A stretch of 32,510 bases of DNA from Bacillus sp. J33 (lineage in GTDB: Bacteria; Bacillota; Bacilli; Bacillales; Cytobacillaceae). Shown here piece after piece: positions 1 to 8,640 of this stretch (position 1 is the first letter of the stretch; each line of letters starts with the position of its first letter). The position numbers and the translations under genes are program-made. The notes under the pieces were generated by a model. It was given only the letters and a program-made list of their open reading frames with translations. It had not been told where the DNA came from and did no database searches. The stretch lies in the NCBI RefSeq assembly GCF_000518885.1, contig NZ_JAEL01000045.1:286-32795 (forward strand), given 5' to 3'.

Positions 1-44
1 CAATCAACAGGGTGCTAAAATCAACAATAAGCTTTAACACAGCC
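1..44 (-). repeat. Family A repeat, end fragment (copy A0)
   Basis: The reverse complement of this stretch begins GGCTGTGTTAAAGC and continues to CTGTTGATTG, which is the left end of the family A element seen again at 1690-1875, 5791-6022 and 23474-23549. The window therefore starts inside a reverse-oriented copy upstream of rnmV. Only the end is present, so its full length is unknown. Confidence 0.7.
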
Positions 45-109
45 TATTTTTTATAAAGGCAGCTAAGCCAGTAAATCCAGCTGTTTCGTTTGTAATATTA
101 GGAGGAAAC

Positions 110-1541
<1,432 letters not shown>

Positions 1542-1547
1542 ATATGG

Positions 1548-1575
1548 AAGCCTGCGGAAAGCGGGCTTTTTTTAT
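1548..1575 (+). terminator. Terminator after rsmA
   Basis: Stem AAGCCTGC / GCGGGCTT (one G-U pair) with loop GGAAA, followed by a run of T. It ends the rnmV-rsmA unit. Confidence 0.85.
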
Positions 1576-1689
1576 GGGCAAAAATAAGCTGTCTCCAACT
1601 AATCTCCTTTTATACGCACATGTTTATAGACGAATGCATAATTTATGACATGAATATTAAATTCCCTAAGCGGCTTTTTCCTGTTCATA

Positions 1690-1875
1690 TGCTGTTTTAA
1701 AGCACATTGTTAGTTTTGGCCCACTGTTGGTTAAGCGGAAGGCACGAGGTCTCCAAGATGCATCCGCATTTACTGATTCAAAGTCCTGCGGGATATGCGG
1801 GGCTAAGGGAGACCGATCAGTTGAGTATGAGCAGAGTGCCTGGAGCGTGAATCAACAGGCATATATAACAGAGCC
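1690..1875 (+). repeat. Family A repeat, full-length but degenerate (copy A1)
   Basis: Left end GCTGTTTTAAAGCACATTG, inner motif CTGTTGGTTAAGCGGAAGG (about 1723-1741), central CCTGCGGGA and GGGAGACC blocks, and right end with AATCAACAG then AACAGAGCC (1867-1875). The ends are inverted copies of each other, and the same block order is found at 5791-6022. A 66-codon open frame across this copy (1727-1927) does not look like a protein and I attribute it to the repeat. It fills most of the roughly 400 bp between rsmA and yabG. Confidence 0.7.
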
Positions 1876-1941
1876 AAAAAATAAACGCAAAGAGATTAGA
1901 GAAGCCCGGGTGTTCATTGCGGGCTAATTGGAGTGACGACA

Positions 1942-2826
1942 TTGACTATTAATATTATGGATATCGTCGGAAGAATTTCTTATCGCTGTGATATTCTTTT
2001 CCGGGTTATTGATATAAAAGAACAGGGCGGCAGAAAAATAGCTGTATTGTTCGGTGAGGATATACGTCTTGTAGCCGATGCTCCCTATGAGGATTTAATC
2101 GTCATCAACCAGGCGGACCGGATGAAAATTGAACAGGAGTATAGATCATTGGAGGAGCAATCTTTTCAGCTTTTTAGGCAGGATTTGGCTCTTTTAAGGG
2201 AAAAACAGGAGTATGACGTTACAGACGGGTATAGCAAGACCCCTAATTATTTTCAAATACCGGGAAGAGTGCTGCACTTGGATGGAGACCCGTCTTATTT
2301 AAAAAAATGCTTGAGCGTCTATGATAAAATAGGCATTCCTGTAACAGGCATCCATTGCAATGAAAAGGAGATGCCAATAAAAATCGGACAGCTTATTGAT
2401 CATTACAGACCTGATATTCTGGTTATAACAGGACATGACGCTTATTCAAAGTCTAAAGGAAAGAAATCAGACATTAATGCTTACAGGCATTCCAAAGAGT
2501 TTGTGCAAACGGTAAGAGAAGCGAGGAAGAAGATTCCTCACCTTGATCAGCTCGTTATTTTTGCCGGAGCCTGCCAATCCCACTTTGAATCGCTGATCCA
2601 TGCAGGAGCCAACTTTGCAAGTTCACCTTCAAGGGTAAATATACATGCGCTTGATCCTGTCTATATTGTTGCTAAAGTAAGCCTTACTCCATTTATGGAA
2701 AGAATTAATTTATGGGATATTTTAAGAAACACATTAACAGGAGAAAAGGGACTGGGCGGCATTGAAACGCGGGGTGTTTTAAGAACAGGAATGCCATTTA
2801 ATGATGAACAGTTAAATGAATCGTAG
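1942..2826 (+). CDS. yabG: Sporulation-specific protease YabG
   Basis: Cysteine protease made late in the mother cell that processes spore coat proteins such as SpoIVA and SafA in B. subtilis. The 294-residue protein contains the family core: VLHLDGDPSYLKKCL, DILVITGHDAYSK, IFAGACQSHFESL (probable catalytic Cys in GACQSH) and FASSPSRVNIHALDP. I choose the TTG start at 1942 because GGAG (1930-1933) lies 8 bases upstream and because MTINIMDIVGRISY then lines up residue for residue with the known B. subtilis N-terminus. The GTG at 1933 overlaps that binding site. It is monocistronic, with a terminator directly after it. In B. subtilis it depends on sigma-K; I found no convincing sigma-K promoter here. 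Family A repeat sequence ends 66 bp upstream of the start. Confidence 0.95.
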   Translation: MTINIMDIVGRISYRCDILFRVIDIKEQGGRKIAVLFGEDIRLVADAPYEDLIVINQADRMKIEQEYRSLEEQSFQLFRQDLALLREKQEYDVTDGYSKTPNYFQIPGRVLHLDGDPSYLKKCLSVYDKIGIPVTGIHCNEKEMPIKIGQLIDHYRPDILVITGHDAYSKSKGKKSDINAYRHSKEFVQTVREARKKIPHLDQLVIFAGACQSHFESLIHAGANFASSPSRVNIHALDPVYIVAKVSLTPFMERINLWDILRNTLTGEKGLGGIETRGVLRTGMPFNDEQLNES

Positions 2827-2830
2827 CGGC

Positions 2831-2866
2831 AAGCCGTTTGTATTTTATGGAACGGCTTGTTTTTTT
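2831..2866 (+). terminator. Terminator after yabG
   Basis: Perfect stem AAGCCGTT (2831-2838) / AACGGCTT (2851-2858) with a 12-base loop, then GTTTTTTT. Confidence 0.9.
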
Positions 2867-3040
2867 ATTTAATGCTGCAAATTACGATATATTTTGACAA
2901 TTCGCCATCGTGGATAATAAGGGGGATAACAGATAATAATCTCTTGTCTTAATGCCTTTTTAAAAACTATACATATTCTCTAGTGTTTAGGGCAATCCTA
3001 AAATTGTTGAAAATTAGAAGAAAAAGTAGAACAAAACATA
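2867..3040. other. AT-rich intergenic stretch, no gene seen
   Basis: Between the yabG terminator and the veg promoters. It is AT-rich and holds an isolated TTGACA at 2894-2899 without a well-spaced -10. No reading frame, repeat or hairpin stands out. Confidence 0.5.
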
Positions 3041-3111
3041 TTGACATTTATTTTTAAACACTGTTATAATTTATATTTTTGTTTGACAGTATTGTGTCAG
3101 TGTGATATACT
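3041..3111 (+). promoter_or_regulatory. Tandem sigma-A promoters of veg
   Basis: Promoter 1: TTGACA (3041-3046), 18-bp spacer, TATAAT (3065-3070), a perfect consensus. Promoter 2: TTGACA (3083-3088), 17-bp spacer, TATACT (3106-3111). B. subtilis veg is also served by two strong tandem promoters. The second would start only a short distance before the veg start codon. Confidence 0.85.
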
Positions 3112-3132
3112 TTACATAGTGAGGTGGACCGA

Positions 3133-3396
3133 ATGGGAAAAACATTATTGGATATTAAAAAAGCTCTTGATTCAAATCTTGGGAAAAGGCTTTTGCTAAA
3201 AGCAAATGGCGGGCGCAGAAAGACAATCGAGCGTTCTGGTGTTTTGGCAGAAACATACCCTTCTGTATTTGTGATTGAATTAGATCAAGATGAAAATGCA
3301 TTTGAACGTGTATCTTACAGCTATGCGGATGTTTTAACAGAAACGGTTCAAATTACATTCTACGATGACACATCAGGACAGGTTGCTTTAAGCTAA
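3133..3396 (+). CDS. veg: Veg protein
   Basis: Small, highly expressed 87-residue protein linked in B. subtilis to biofilm matrix gene expression (by lowering SinR activity) and to spore outgrowth; its biochemical activity is not settled. The block [31 protein letters not shown] is nearly invariant in Bacillaceae; the DUF1021-type fold is SH3-like by family knowledge. The ATG at 3133 follows GAGGTGG (3121-3127); an in-frame GTG at 3124 lies within that binding site and is rejected. Tandem consensus promoters directly upstream predict strong expression during growth. Confidence 0.95.
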   Translation: MGKTLLDIKKALDSNLGKRLLLKANGGRRKTIERSGVLAETYPSVFVIELDQDENAFERVSYSYADVLTETVQITFYDDTSGQVALS

Positions 3397-3491
3397 CATA
3401 TATTTTACAGCGGAGCGGTGAACAATTTGTTTGCTGCTTTTTGTTTTGCTTTTTTTAGGTGTTAATCTTTTGTTCAGGATAAATAAGGCTC

Positions 3492-3521
3492 TTATGAATG
3501 CAGGGCTCGTGTTCCATAATA
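3492..3521 (+). promoter_or_regulatory. Possible sigma-G/F promoter for sspF
   Basis: TTATG (3492-3496; 4 of 5 to GHATR), 18-bp spacer, CATAATA (3515-3521; full match to CATWMTW). Placed about 30 bp before the sspF start. Consistent with the forespore expression known for sspF. Confidence 0.5.
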
Positions 3522-3550
3522 AAAGTACCGCAGTGCGAAAGGAGATGTTA

Positions 3551-3727
3551 ATGTTGGGCAGAAGAAGAGGCATTATGTCTGATGGGTTAAAAGAAGAAAT
3601 TGCAAAAGAGCTTGGATTTTATGATGTTGTCCAAAAAGAAGGCTGGGGCGGAATACGCGCTAAAGATGCCGGGAATATGGTAAAGCGCGCCATTGAGATG
3701 GCACAGCAAAATCTTCTTAACAAATAA
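3551..3727 (+). CDS. sspF: Small acid-soluble spore protein SspF
   Basis: Minor alpha/beta-type small acid-soluble protein that coats DNA in the spore. The 58-residue protein has the family signature in its C-terminal half ([19 protein letters not shown]) and the N-terminal [21 protein letters not shown] choose ATG 3551 because AAAGGAG (3538-3544) sits 6 bases upstream and the length then matches the roughly 61 residues of B. subtilis SspF. The open frame continues 40 codons further upstream with a hydrophobic, unrelated sequence that overlaps the promoter and should not be annotated. It is followed by a terminator and stands alone between veg and ispE. Confidence 0.93.
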   Translation: MLGRRRGIMSDGLKEEIAKELGFYDVVQKEGWGGIRAKDAGNMVKRAIEMAQQNLLNK

Positions 3728-3780
3728 AATTGGCTTAGATCCATTATTTCAACCATTAACAATTAAATAGTACTGCGGCT

Positions 3781-3814
3781 GCCGGAGCATCTTGCTTCGG
3801 CATTTATATTTTAA
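3781..3814 (+). terminator. Terminator after sspF
   Basis: Stem GCCGGAGCA (3781-3789) / TGCTTCGGC (3793-3801), one G-U pair, then ATTTATATTTT. The T tract is interrupted, so efficiency is uncertain. Confidence 0.7.
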
Positions 3815-3865
3815 AAATCTCTCCTGAAACCTGAAAATCATGAGAAAACCTTATATTTCAAGGCC

Positions 3866-3896
3866 TTGAGCTTTTCTGTTTATTTTGTGGTAAAAT
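3866..3896 (+). promoter_or_regulatory. Possible sigma-A promoter of ispE
   Basis: Extended -10 TGG-TAAAAT (3888-3896) with a weak TTGAGC (3866-3871) 19 bp upstream. It would give a leader of roughly 130 nt before ispE. Confidence 0.5.
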
Positions 3897-3904
3897 AGGA
3901 CAAA

Positions 3905-4030
3905 AAATGGAGACGCTCTAAAAGAATAGCCCATGGCACCTGCTTATTGACCGCATAATCCGGGCAGATAGTGCCATCAGCTAGACAGTTGCCGAAGTCC
4001 AATTTTATAAATTTTTCATATTCAAAGAAG
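3905..4030 (+). other. ispE 5' leader with a hairpin
   Basis: The leader contains ATGGCAC (3933-3939) pairing with GTGCCAT (3971-3977), extended inward by CTGC (3940-3943) / GCAG (3964-3967) across a 3-base bulge. I recognise no known riboswitch class. It may be structural or incidental. Confidence 0.4.
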
Positions 4031-4039
4031 TAGGTGGAA

Positions 4040-4912
4040 ATGTTGAAGGTCATGGTTAAGGCACCTGCTAAAATCAATTTGTCATTGGATGTTTTACATA
4101 AAAGGGAAGATGGCTATCATGAAGTTGAAATGATTATGACAACAATTGATTTGGCAGACCGCCTAGAATTAACGCTTTTAGACAAAAATGAAATAAAAAT
4201 TATTTCCCACAACCGTTTTGTTCCGGATGATCAGCGTAATCTCGCATATCAGGCTGCACATCTTCTTAAAGAACGGTTTCAAGTACAAAAAGGTGTGGCC
4301 ATTACAATTGAAAAAACGATTCCTGTTGCTGCTGGGCTGGCGGGCGGAAGCAGTGATGCAGCAGCAACTCTTAGAGGATTAAACAAGCTATGGAATTTGG
4401 GGCTTTCAATGGATGAGCTTGCTGAGATCGGTGCGGAAATCGGTTCGGATGTGTCCTTCTGTGTTTATGGAGGAACTGCCTTGGCAAAAGGAAGAGGAGA
4501 AGTGATTAAGGAGCTTCCTGCGCCTCCAACATGTTGGGTAATTCTAGCCAAGCCGTTTATAGGTGTATCTACAGCGGATGTATATAAAAGGCTGGATGTC
4601 AGCCGCGTTAAGCATCCAAATACTAATGGGATGATTGAGGCTATACATAACGGAAGCTATGAAGGTGTATGCAGCAACCTTGGGAATGTCCTCGAGGATG
4701 TGACGCTTCAGATGCATCCTGAGGTGGCACAAATTAAAGACCAAATGAAACGATTTGGGGCCGATGCAGTTCTGATGAGCGGAAGCGGGCCAACTGTGTT
4801 TGGACTGGTTCATCATGATTCAAGAATGCATCGGATTTATAATGGCCTTAGAGGATTCTGTGACCAGGTTTTTGCAGTCAGAATGCTTGGAGAAAGGCAT
4901 AGGCTTGATTAA
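4040..4912 (+). CDS. ispE: 4-diphosphocytidyl-2-C-methyl-D-erythritol kinase
   Basis: GHMP kinase that phosphorylates CDP-methylerythritol with ATP in the non-mevalonate (MEP) isoprenoid pathway, in the cytoplasm. The 290-residue protein shows the N-terminal [12 protein letters not shown] substrate-binding motif, the glycine-rich ATP loop [16 protein letters not shown] (about residues 95-110) and the C-terminal GHMP motif [13 protein letters not shown] take ATG 4040. The binding site AGGTGG (4032-4037) is close to it, so TTG 4043 or GTG 4034 are alternatives; all give the same conserved body. A PurBox pair starts at its stop codon, marking the promoter of the next gene, purR. Confidence 0.96.
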   Translation: MLKVMVKAPAKINLSLDVLHKREDGYHEVEMIMTTIDLADRLELTLLDKNEIKIISHNRFVPDDQRNLAYQAAHLLKERFQVQKGVAITIEKTIPVAAGLAGGSSDAAATLRGLNKLWNLGLSMDELAEIGAEIGSDVSFCVYGGTALAKGRGEVIKELPAPPTCWVILAKPFIGVSTADVYKRLDVSRVKHPNTNGMIEAIHNGSYEGVCSNLGNVLEDVTLQMHPEVAQIKDQMKRFGADAVLMSGSGPTVFGLVHHDSRMHRIYNGLRGFCDQVFAVRMLGERHRLD

Positions 4913-4955
4913 ATCCGTATATTAATGGTATATTATCGTTAAAATATTCGGATTT
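4911..4955 (+). promoter_or_regulatory. Inverted PurBox pair, purR operator
   Basis: AAATCCGTATATT (4911-4923) and, inverted, AATATTCGGATTT (4943-4955). Against the B. subtilis PurBox AWWWCCGAACWWT the first scores 11 of 13 and the second (read on the minus strand) 12 of 13. The two are 19 bp apart, and the AT-rich gap must hold the promoter. Divergent arrangement of two boxes is the known PurR operator architecture. The first box overlaps the ispE stop codon. Confidence 0.75.
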
Positions 4956-4972
4956 ATATGGGGGTTCCATAA

Positions 4973-5791
4973 ATGAAATTTCGCAGGAGCGAACGGTTAA
5001 TAGATATGACTAATTATTTATTAAACCATCCGCGTCAGCTGGTATCCTTAACTTTCTTCTCAGAAAGATATGGTTCTGCCAAGTCTTCCATAAGCGAGGA
5101 CTTGACAATTATAAAAGAAACATTCGAACAGAGAGGGATAGGCACTCTGCAAACTGTGTCTGGAGCTGCTGGCGGGGTTAAATTCAATGTAAAGGTAAAT
5201 GATGATGAGGCTCGGCCTTTTGTGGAGGAGCTTTGCAGCTTAATTGCCAGTCCGGAAAGGCTTTTGCCCGGAGGCTATCTTTATATGACCGACATTCTGG
5301 GTGACCCATCGATAGTCCAGCGTGCCGGAAGATTATTTGCATCCGCATTTGCTGATAAGCCAATTGATGTCGTTATGACAGTGGCTACAAAAGGAATTCC
5401 GCTCGCCTATGCCGCGGCCAATTATCTCAATGTCCCAGTCGTCATTGTTAGACGCGACAGCAAGGTGACAGAAGGGTCGACAGTAAGCATTAATTATGTT
5501 TCAGGCTCTGCCAAGAGGATTCAAACTATGGTTCTTTCGAAAAGGAGCCTCGCAGAAGGCTCAAATGTTTTAATCATAGATGATTTTATGAAAGCTGGCG
5601 GAACAGTGAATGGGATGGTCAGCATGCTTGAGGAATTCAAGGCCAATTTGGCTGGTATTGCCGTTCTGGTTGAGGCAGAAAAGGCTGAGGAACGGCTGGT
5701 TGATGAGTATCTTTCGCTTGTGCGCCTATCTGATGTAGATGTACGGGACAAAAAGATCAATGTAAGTGAGGGAAACTATTTTAGAAAATAG
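4973..5791 (+). CDS. purR: Purine operon repressor PurR
   Basis: Transcriptional regulator of purine synthesis and salvage genes; binds PurBox pairs and is released by PRPP. The 272-residue protein has an N-terminal winged-helix DNA-binding domain (about residues 1-75; helix region SERYGSAKSSISEDL) and a C-terminal phosphoribosyltransferase-like domain. The PRPP motif LIIDDFMKAGGTVNG (about 201-215) has the paired aspartates but serves ligand binding rather than catalysis. A PurBox pair directly upstream indicates autoregulation. The stop codon TAG touches the first base of a family A repeat, which separates purR from ridA, whereas these genes are adjacent in B. subtilis. Confidence 0.97.
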   Translation: MKFRRSERLIDMTNYLLNHPRQLVSLTFFSERYGSAKSSISEDLTIIKETFEQRGIGTLQTVSGAAGGVKFNVKVNDDEARPFVEELCSLIASPERLLPGGYLYMTDILGDPSIVQRAGRLFASAFADKPIDVVMTVATKGIPLAYAAANYLNVPVVIVRRDSKVTEGSTVSINYVSGSAKRIQTMVLSKRSLAEGSNVLIIDDFMKAGGTVNGMVSMLEEFKANLAGIAVLVEAEKAEERLVDEYLSLVRLSDVDVRDKKINVSEGNYFRK

Positions 5792-6022
5792 GCTGTCTAA
5801 AAGCTTAATGTTCACTTAACACTTGTTTATTGAAGCGGAAGGTTCCTTAAAAAAATCTTTGCATTCTTCGTGCGGTGTTTTTTCGAGGATGCCCAGCCAT
5901 TCAATATCCTGCAGGAGAAGCATCCCAAGGGAGACCCGGCAGGCGTAAAACGCGCGACGAGCCGGAAGCTCGCAGTTCGCTCTAGTGTCTGCAGCAAATC
6001 AGCATTCAAAAATAACAGAGCC
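5791..6022 (+). repeat. Family A repeat between purR and ridA (copy A2)
   Basis: Left end GGCTGTCTAAAAGCTTAATG, inner TTGTTTATTGAAGCGGAAGG, central GGGAGACCCGGCAGGCG block (about 5930-5946), right end ATTCAAAAATAACAGAGCC. The outer ends form an imperfect inverted repeat. At 232 bp it is the longest copy here. It begins on the last base of the purR stop codon and ends 30 bp before ridA. It keeps one frame open in phase with ridA, so automated calls may wrongly extend ridA by about 60 residues. Confidence 0.75.
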
Positions 6023-6052
6023 AAATTAAATAATGTTTTAGGGGGAGAATTC

Positions 6053-6427
6053 ATGAAAGTCATTCAAACGAATCAGGCACCTGCAGCAATTGGCCCATAC
6101 TCACAAGGGATTACGGTTAATAACCTCTTTTACAGCTCTGGCCAAATTCCGCTTACAGCAGAAGGCGTTTTGGTTGACGGCGATGTAAAAGAACAGACTC
6201 ACCAGGTATTTAAAAATCTTCAGGCTGTGCTTGAAGAAGCAGGCGCTTCGTTAAACACAGTAGTGAAGGCGACTGTCTTTATTAAAAACATGGACGATTT
6301 TACAGCTATTAATGAAGTGTATGGAGAATATTTCAGCACACATAAGCCGGCCCGTTCCTGTGTTGAAGTTGCGCGCCTTCCCAAAGATGTACTGGTGGAA
6401 ATTGAGGTCGTAGCACTAGTTAAATAA
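6053..6427 (+). CDS. ridA: Reactive intermediate deaminase RidA (YabJ)
   Basis: YjgF/YER057c/UK114 family trimeric enzyme that hydrolyses reactive enamine/imine intermediates such as 2-aminoacrylate; in B. subtilis also needed for normal purine regulation. The 124-residue protein carries [12 protein letters not shown] at the start, FYSSGQIPL, the substrate-binding arginine region [21 protein letters not shown] and ends ALVK. I choose ATG 6053, preceded by GGGGGAG (6041-6047). An in-frame upstream extension from 5870 runs through the family A repeat, has no homology-like features and is rejected. A terminator follows. Its B. subtilis partner purR is 261 bp upstream here, so it may have its own promoter or rely on read-through of the repeat. 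Confidence 0.96.
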   Translation: MKVIQTNQAPAAIGPYSQGITVNNLFYSSGQIPLTAEGVLVDGDVKEQTHQVFKNLQAVLEEAGASLNTVVKATVFIKNMDDFTAINEVYGEYFSTHKPARSCVEVARLPKDVLVEIEVVALVK

Positions 6428-6443
6428 GTTTGGTTATTCCCAT

Positions 6444-6474
6444 CGCTCGTTGAATTTTTAACGGGCGTTTTTTA
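6444..6474 (+). terminator. Terminator after ridA
   Basis: Stem CGCTCGTT (6444-6451) / AACGGGCG (6460-6467) with one G-U pair, then TTTTTTATTAT. Confidence 0.85.
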
Positions 6475-6591
6475 TTATACGAGAAGAGTTAAATATACTG
6501 GTATTAAGGTCCGAAGCTGATATAATTTCATGCTTAATTGCCATGAGGAAAAGCTTGCACAAAATATTCAAAAAATATTTTCCAATTAAGA

Positions 6592-6618
6592 AGGAGATTT
6601 AACAAATATGTTGAATTT
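6592..6618 (+). promoter_or_regulatory. Sigma-H promoter of spoVG
   Basis: AGGA core of the -35 (6592-6595) and GAAT core of the -10 (6613-6616) with exactly 17 bases between, the same spacing as between AGGA and GAAT in the classical B. subtilis spoVG promoter. The region upstream (about 6555-6590) is AT-rich, as at B. subtilis spoVG where AbrB binds. The -35 looks like a ribosome-binding site before a 4-codon ATG frame, which I consider chance. Confidence 0.75.
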
Positions 6619-6660
6619 ATAAAATTAGGATTATATCTTCTCGAAAAGGTGGTGAACAGA

Positions 6661-6951
6661 ATGGAAGTGACAGACGTTAGATTACGCCGCGTCAATACGG
6701 ATGGACGAATGAGGGCAATCGCATCTATTACATTGGATCATGAATTTGTTGTTCATGATATTCGGGTAATTGATGGAAACAATGGCTTATTTGTAGCCAT
6801 GCCTAGCAAACGTACTCCGGATGGGGAATTTAGAGATATTGCGCATCCTATCAATTCAGGAACGCGCGGTAAAATCCAGGAGGCTGTATTAGCCGAGTAC
6901 CACCGTTTAGGTGAATTAGAAGTTGAATTTGAAGAAGCCGGTGCTTCCTAA
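6661..6951 (+). CDS. spoVG: Septation/regulatory protein SpoVG
   Basis: Small nucleic-acid-binding regulator (96 residues) involved in asymmetric septation and, in other Firmicutes, in broad post-transcriptional and virulence control. The sequence is close to invariant in the family: [58 protein letters not shown]. The ATG at 6661 follows AAAGGTGGTG; an in-frame GTG 12 bases upstream overlaps this site and is rejected. It is transcribed from a recognisable sigma-H promoter and followed by two tandem terminators, so it is insulated from glmU. Confidence 0.97.
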   Translation: MEVTDVRLRRVNTDGRMRAIASITLDHEFVVHDIRVIDGNNGLFVAMPSKRTPDGEFRDIAHPINSGTRGKIQEAVLAEYHRLGELEVEFEEAGAS

Positions 6952-6967
6952 AAAAATAAATCATCAA

Positions 6968-6998
6968 GGGCCTACTTCAAAAGTAAGGCTCTTTTTAT
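6968..6998 (+). terminator. First terminator after spoVG
   Basis: GGGCCT (6968-6973) pairs with AGGCTC and ACTT with AAGT across one bulged A, followed by TTTTTATTT. Confidence 0.75.
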
Positions 6999-7015
6999 TT
7001 CATTTCAAAAAAATT

Positions 7016-7063
7016 AAGCTCTAAGCCAGCCAGCTATTGGAGGTGCTTAGGGCTTTTTTCTTT
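7016..7063 (+). terminator. Second terminator after spoVG
   Basis: Stem AAGCTCTAAGC (7016-7026) / GCTTAGGGCTT (7045-7055), one G-U pair, 18-base loop, then TTTTCTTTT. Confidence 0.8.
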
Positions 7064-7146
7064 TACCCAGCATGATTTGATGTAAACCTCTTTAGAAAAA
7101 ATTCCGTGCATGGCAATGACAAATATTTGTACTTTATCATCATTCC

Positions 7147-7175
7147 TTGAAATGAGAGCCCATTTAAGATATATT
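7147..7175 (+). promoter_or_regulatory. Sigma-A promoter of glmU-prs
   Basis: TTGAAA (7147-7152), 17-bp spacer, TATATT (7170-7175), about 35 bp before the glmU start. Confidence 0.7.
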
Positions 7176-7211
7176 CTTAATGGATAAAAAGGTTAAATTG
7201 GAGGCCTGTAA

Positions 7212-8585
7212 ATGTCTAATCGATACGCGGTAATTTTAGCCGCAGGCCAGGGGACTAGAATGAAGTCAAAGCTTTATAAAGTCCTTCATCCTGTTTGCGG
7301 CAAACCGATGGTTCAACATGTTGTTGATCAAGTTACAAAGCTTAATATAAAAGAAATTGTCACCATAACAGGGCATGGTGCCGAGATGGTTGAAGATCAG
7401 CTTGGCTCAAGCAGCAAATATGCTCTTCAGGAAGAGCAGCTGGGCACAGCTCATGCCGTCATGCAAGCGCGCGAGCTTCTTGAAGGCAAAGATGGCGTTA
7501 CAATCGTTGTTTGCGGAGATACTCCACTGATCAGGCATGAAACAATGGAAGCGCTTTTTAAGCACCATGAGGAGCTTTCTGCTAAAGCGACTATTTTAAC
7601 TGCGCACGCTGAAAACCCGTTCGGATATGGACGTGTAATCCGCAATGATATGGGAATGGTGGAAAAGATAGTAGAGCATAAAGATGCATCCGAGGAAGAA
7701 CGGAAAATCCAAGAAATCAATACTGGAACATACTGCTTTGATAATAAGGCGCTTTTTGAAGCCTTGAACAAGGTTACAAATGATAATGTACAGGGTGAGT
7801 ATTATCTTCCAGATGTAATCGAGATTCTTAAAAATGAAGGTGAAGTAGTAACGGCTTATCAAACACCCGACTTTGAGGAAACTTTGGGCGTCAATGACAG
7901 GGTGGCATTATCCCAGGCAGAAACATTCATGAAAAAGCGGATTAATGAAGAACATATGCGTAATGGGGTTACAATCATTGATCCGTCAAACACCTATATT
8001 GGTCCCGATGTGAAGATTGGTTCCGATACAATTCTTCATCCTGGAACAATCGTATCCGGCAATACGGTGATCGGTTCAGATTGTGTAATCGGACCGAATA
8101 CTGAGGTTTCAGATTGCCATATTGGAGACCAGACTGTGATCCGCCAATCTGCAGCGTATGACAGCCATATTGGCTCACATGTTAATATTGGTCCATTTGC
8201 GCATATTCGCCCTCAGTCTGATATTCATGATGAAGTAAAAATAGGCAATTTTGTGGAAGTGAAGAAGTCTGTTTTTGGAAAAGGAAGCAAGGCATCACAC
8301 CTAAGCTATATTGGCGATGCGGAAATTGGCAAAGACGTAAATTTAGGCTGCGGCTCAATTACTGTCAATTATGACGGAAAAAATAAATATTTGACCAAGA
8401 TAGAAGATGGCGTGTTTATTGGCTGTAACTCTAATCTGGTTGCACCCGTAACAATTGGTGAAGGTGCTTATGTAGCAGCAGGATCAACCATTACAGAAGA
8501 TGTGCCGGGAGAGGCGCTTTCCATTGCCCGGGCACGCCAGGTAAATAAGGAAAATTACACTCAAAAATTAAATAATAAGAAATAA
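7212..8585 (+). CDS. glmU: Bifunctional UDP-GlcNAc pyrophosphorylase / GlcN-1-P acetyltransferase
   Basis: Makes UDP-N-acetylglucosamine for peptidoglycan and teichoic acids in two steps: acetyl-CoA-dependent acetylation of glucosamine-1-phosphate, then uridylylation. In the 457-residue protein the N-terminal nucleotidyltransferase has [19 protein letters not shown] (about residues 9-27), EQLGTAHAV and CGDTPL. The C-terminal half (from about 250) is a left-handed beta helix of hexapeptide repeats ([20 protein letters not shown]) with the catalytic IRPQ and NYDGKNK region. Length matches the B. subtilis enzyme (456). It is followed 55 bp later by prs, and I see no terminator between them, so they form one operon. 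Confidence 0.98.
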   Translation: MSNRYAVILAAGQGTRMKSKLYKVLHPVCGKPMVQHVVDQVTKLNIKEIVTITGHGAEMVEDQLGSSSKYALQEEQLGTAHAVMQARELLEGKDGVTIVVCGDTPLIRHETMEALFKHHEELSAKATILTAHAENPFGYGRVIRNDMGMVEKIVEHKDASEEERKIQEINTGTYCFDNKALFEALNKVTNDNVQGEYYLPDVIEILKNEGEVVTAYQTPDFEETLGVNDRVALSQAETFMKKRINEEHMRNGVTIIDPSNTYIGPDVKIGSDTILHPGTIVSGNTVIGSDCVIGPNTEVSDCHIGDQTVIRQSAAYDSHIGSHVNIGPFAHIRPQSDIHDEVKIGNFVEVKKSVFGKGSKASHLSYIGDAEIGKDVNLGCGSITVNYDGKNKYLTKIEDGVFIGCNSNLVAPVTIGEGAYVAAGSTITEDVPGEALSIARARQVNKENYTQKLNNKK

Positions 8586-8640
8586 TTTTCCTGGACTTAT
8601 TAAATATTATGAGCAAGAAATAAATCGATGGAGGCCCAAC

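Noticed and set aside
1727-1927. 66-codon frame with a CGICG motif before yabG, superficially like a small zinc protein.
   Set aside because: It lies almost wholly in the degenerate family A repeat, has no good ribosome-binding site and the Cys pair comes from the CCTGCGGGA repeat block.
2894-2918. TTGACA ... GATAAT pair upstream of veg.
   Set aside because: Only 13 bp between the hexamers, too close for a sigma-A promoter.
3431-3550. 40-residue hydrophobic N-terminal extension of SspF.
   Set aside because: Not found in this protein family; overlaps the likely promoter; ATG 3551 has a well-placed AAAGGAG.
5870-6052. N-terminal extension of RidA by 61 residues.
   Set aside because: Encoded by family A repeat; basic and unlike RidA. 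The internal ATG at 6053 has a strong binding site and gives the family length.
6608-6622. Four-codon ATG frame (M-L-N-L) after AAGGAG upstream of spoVG, like a leader peptide.
   Set aside because: The AAGGAG is better explained as the sigma-H -35 and the ATG lies before the predicted transcription start.
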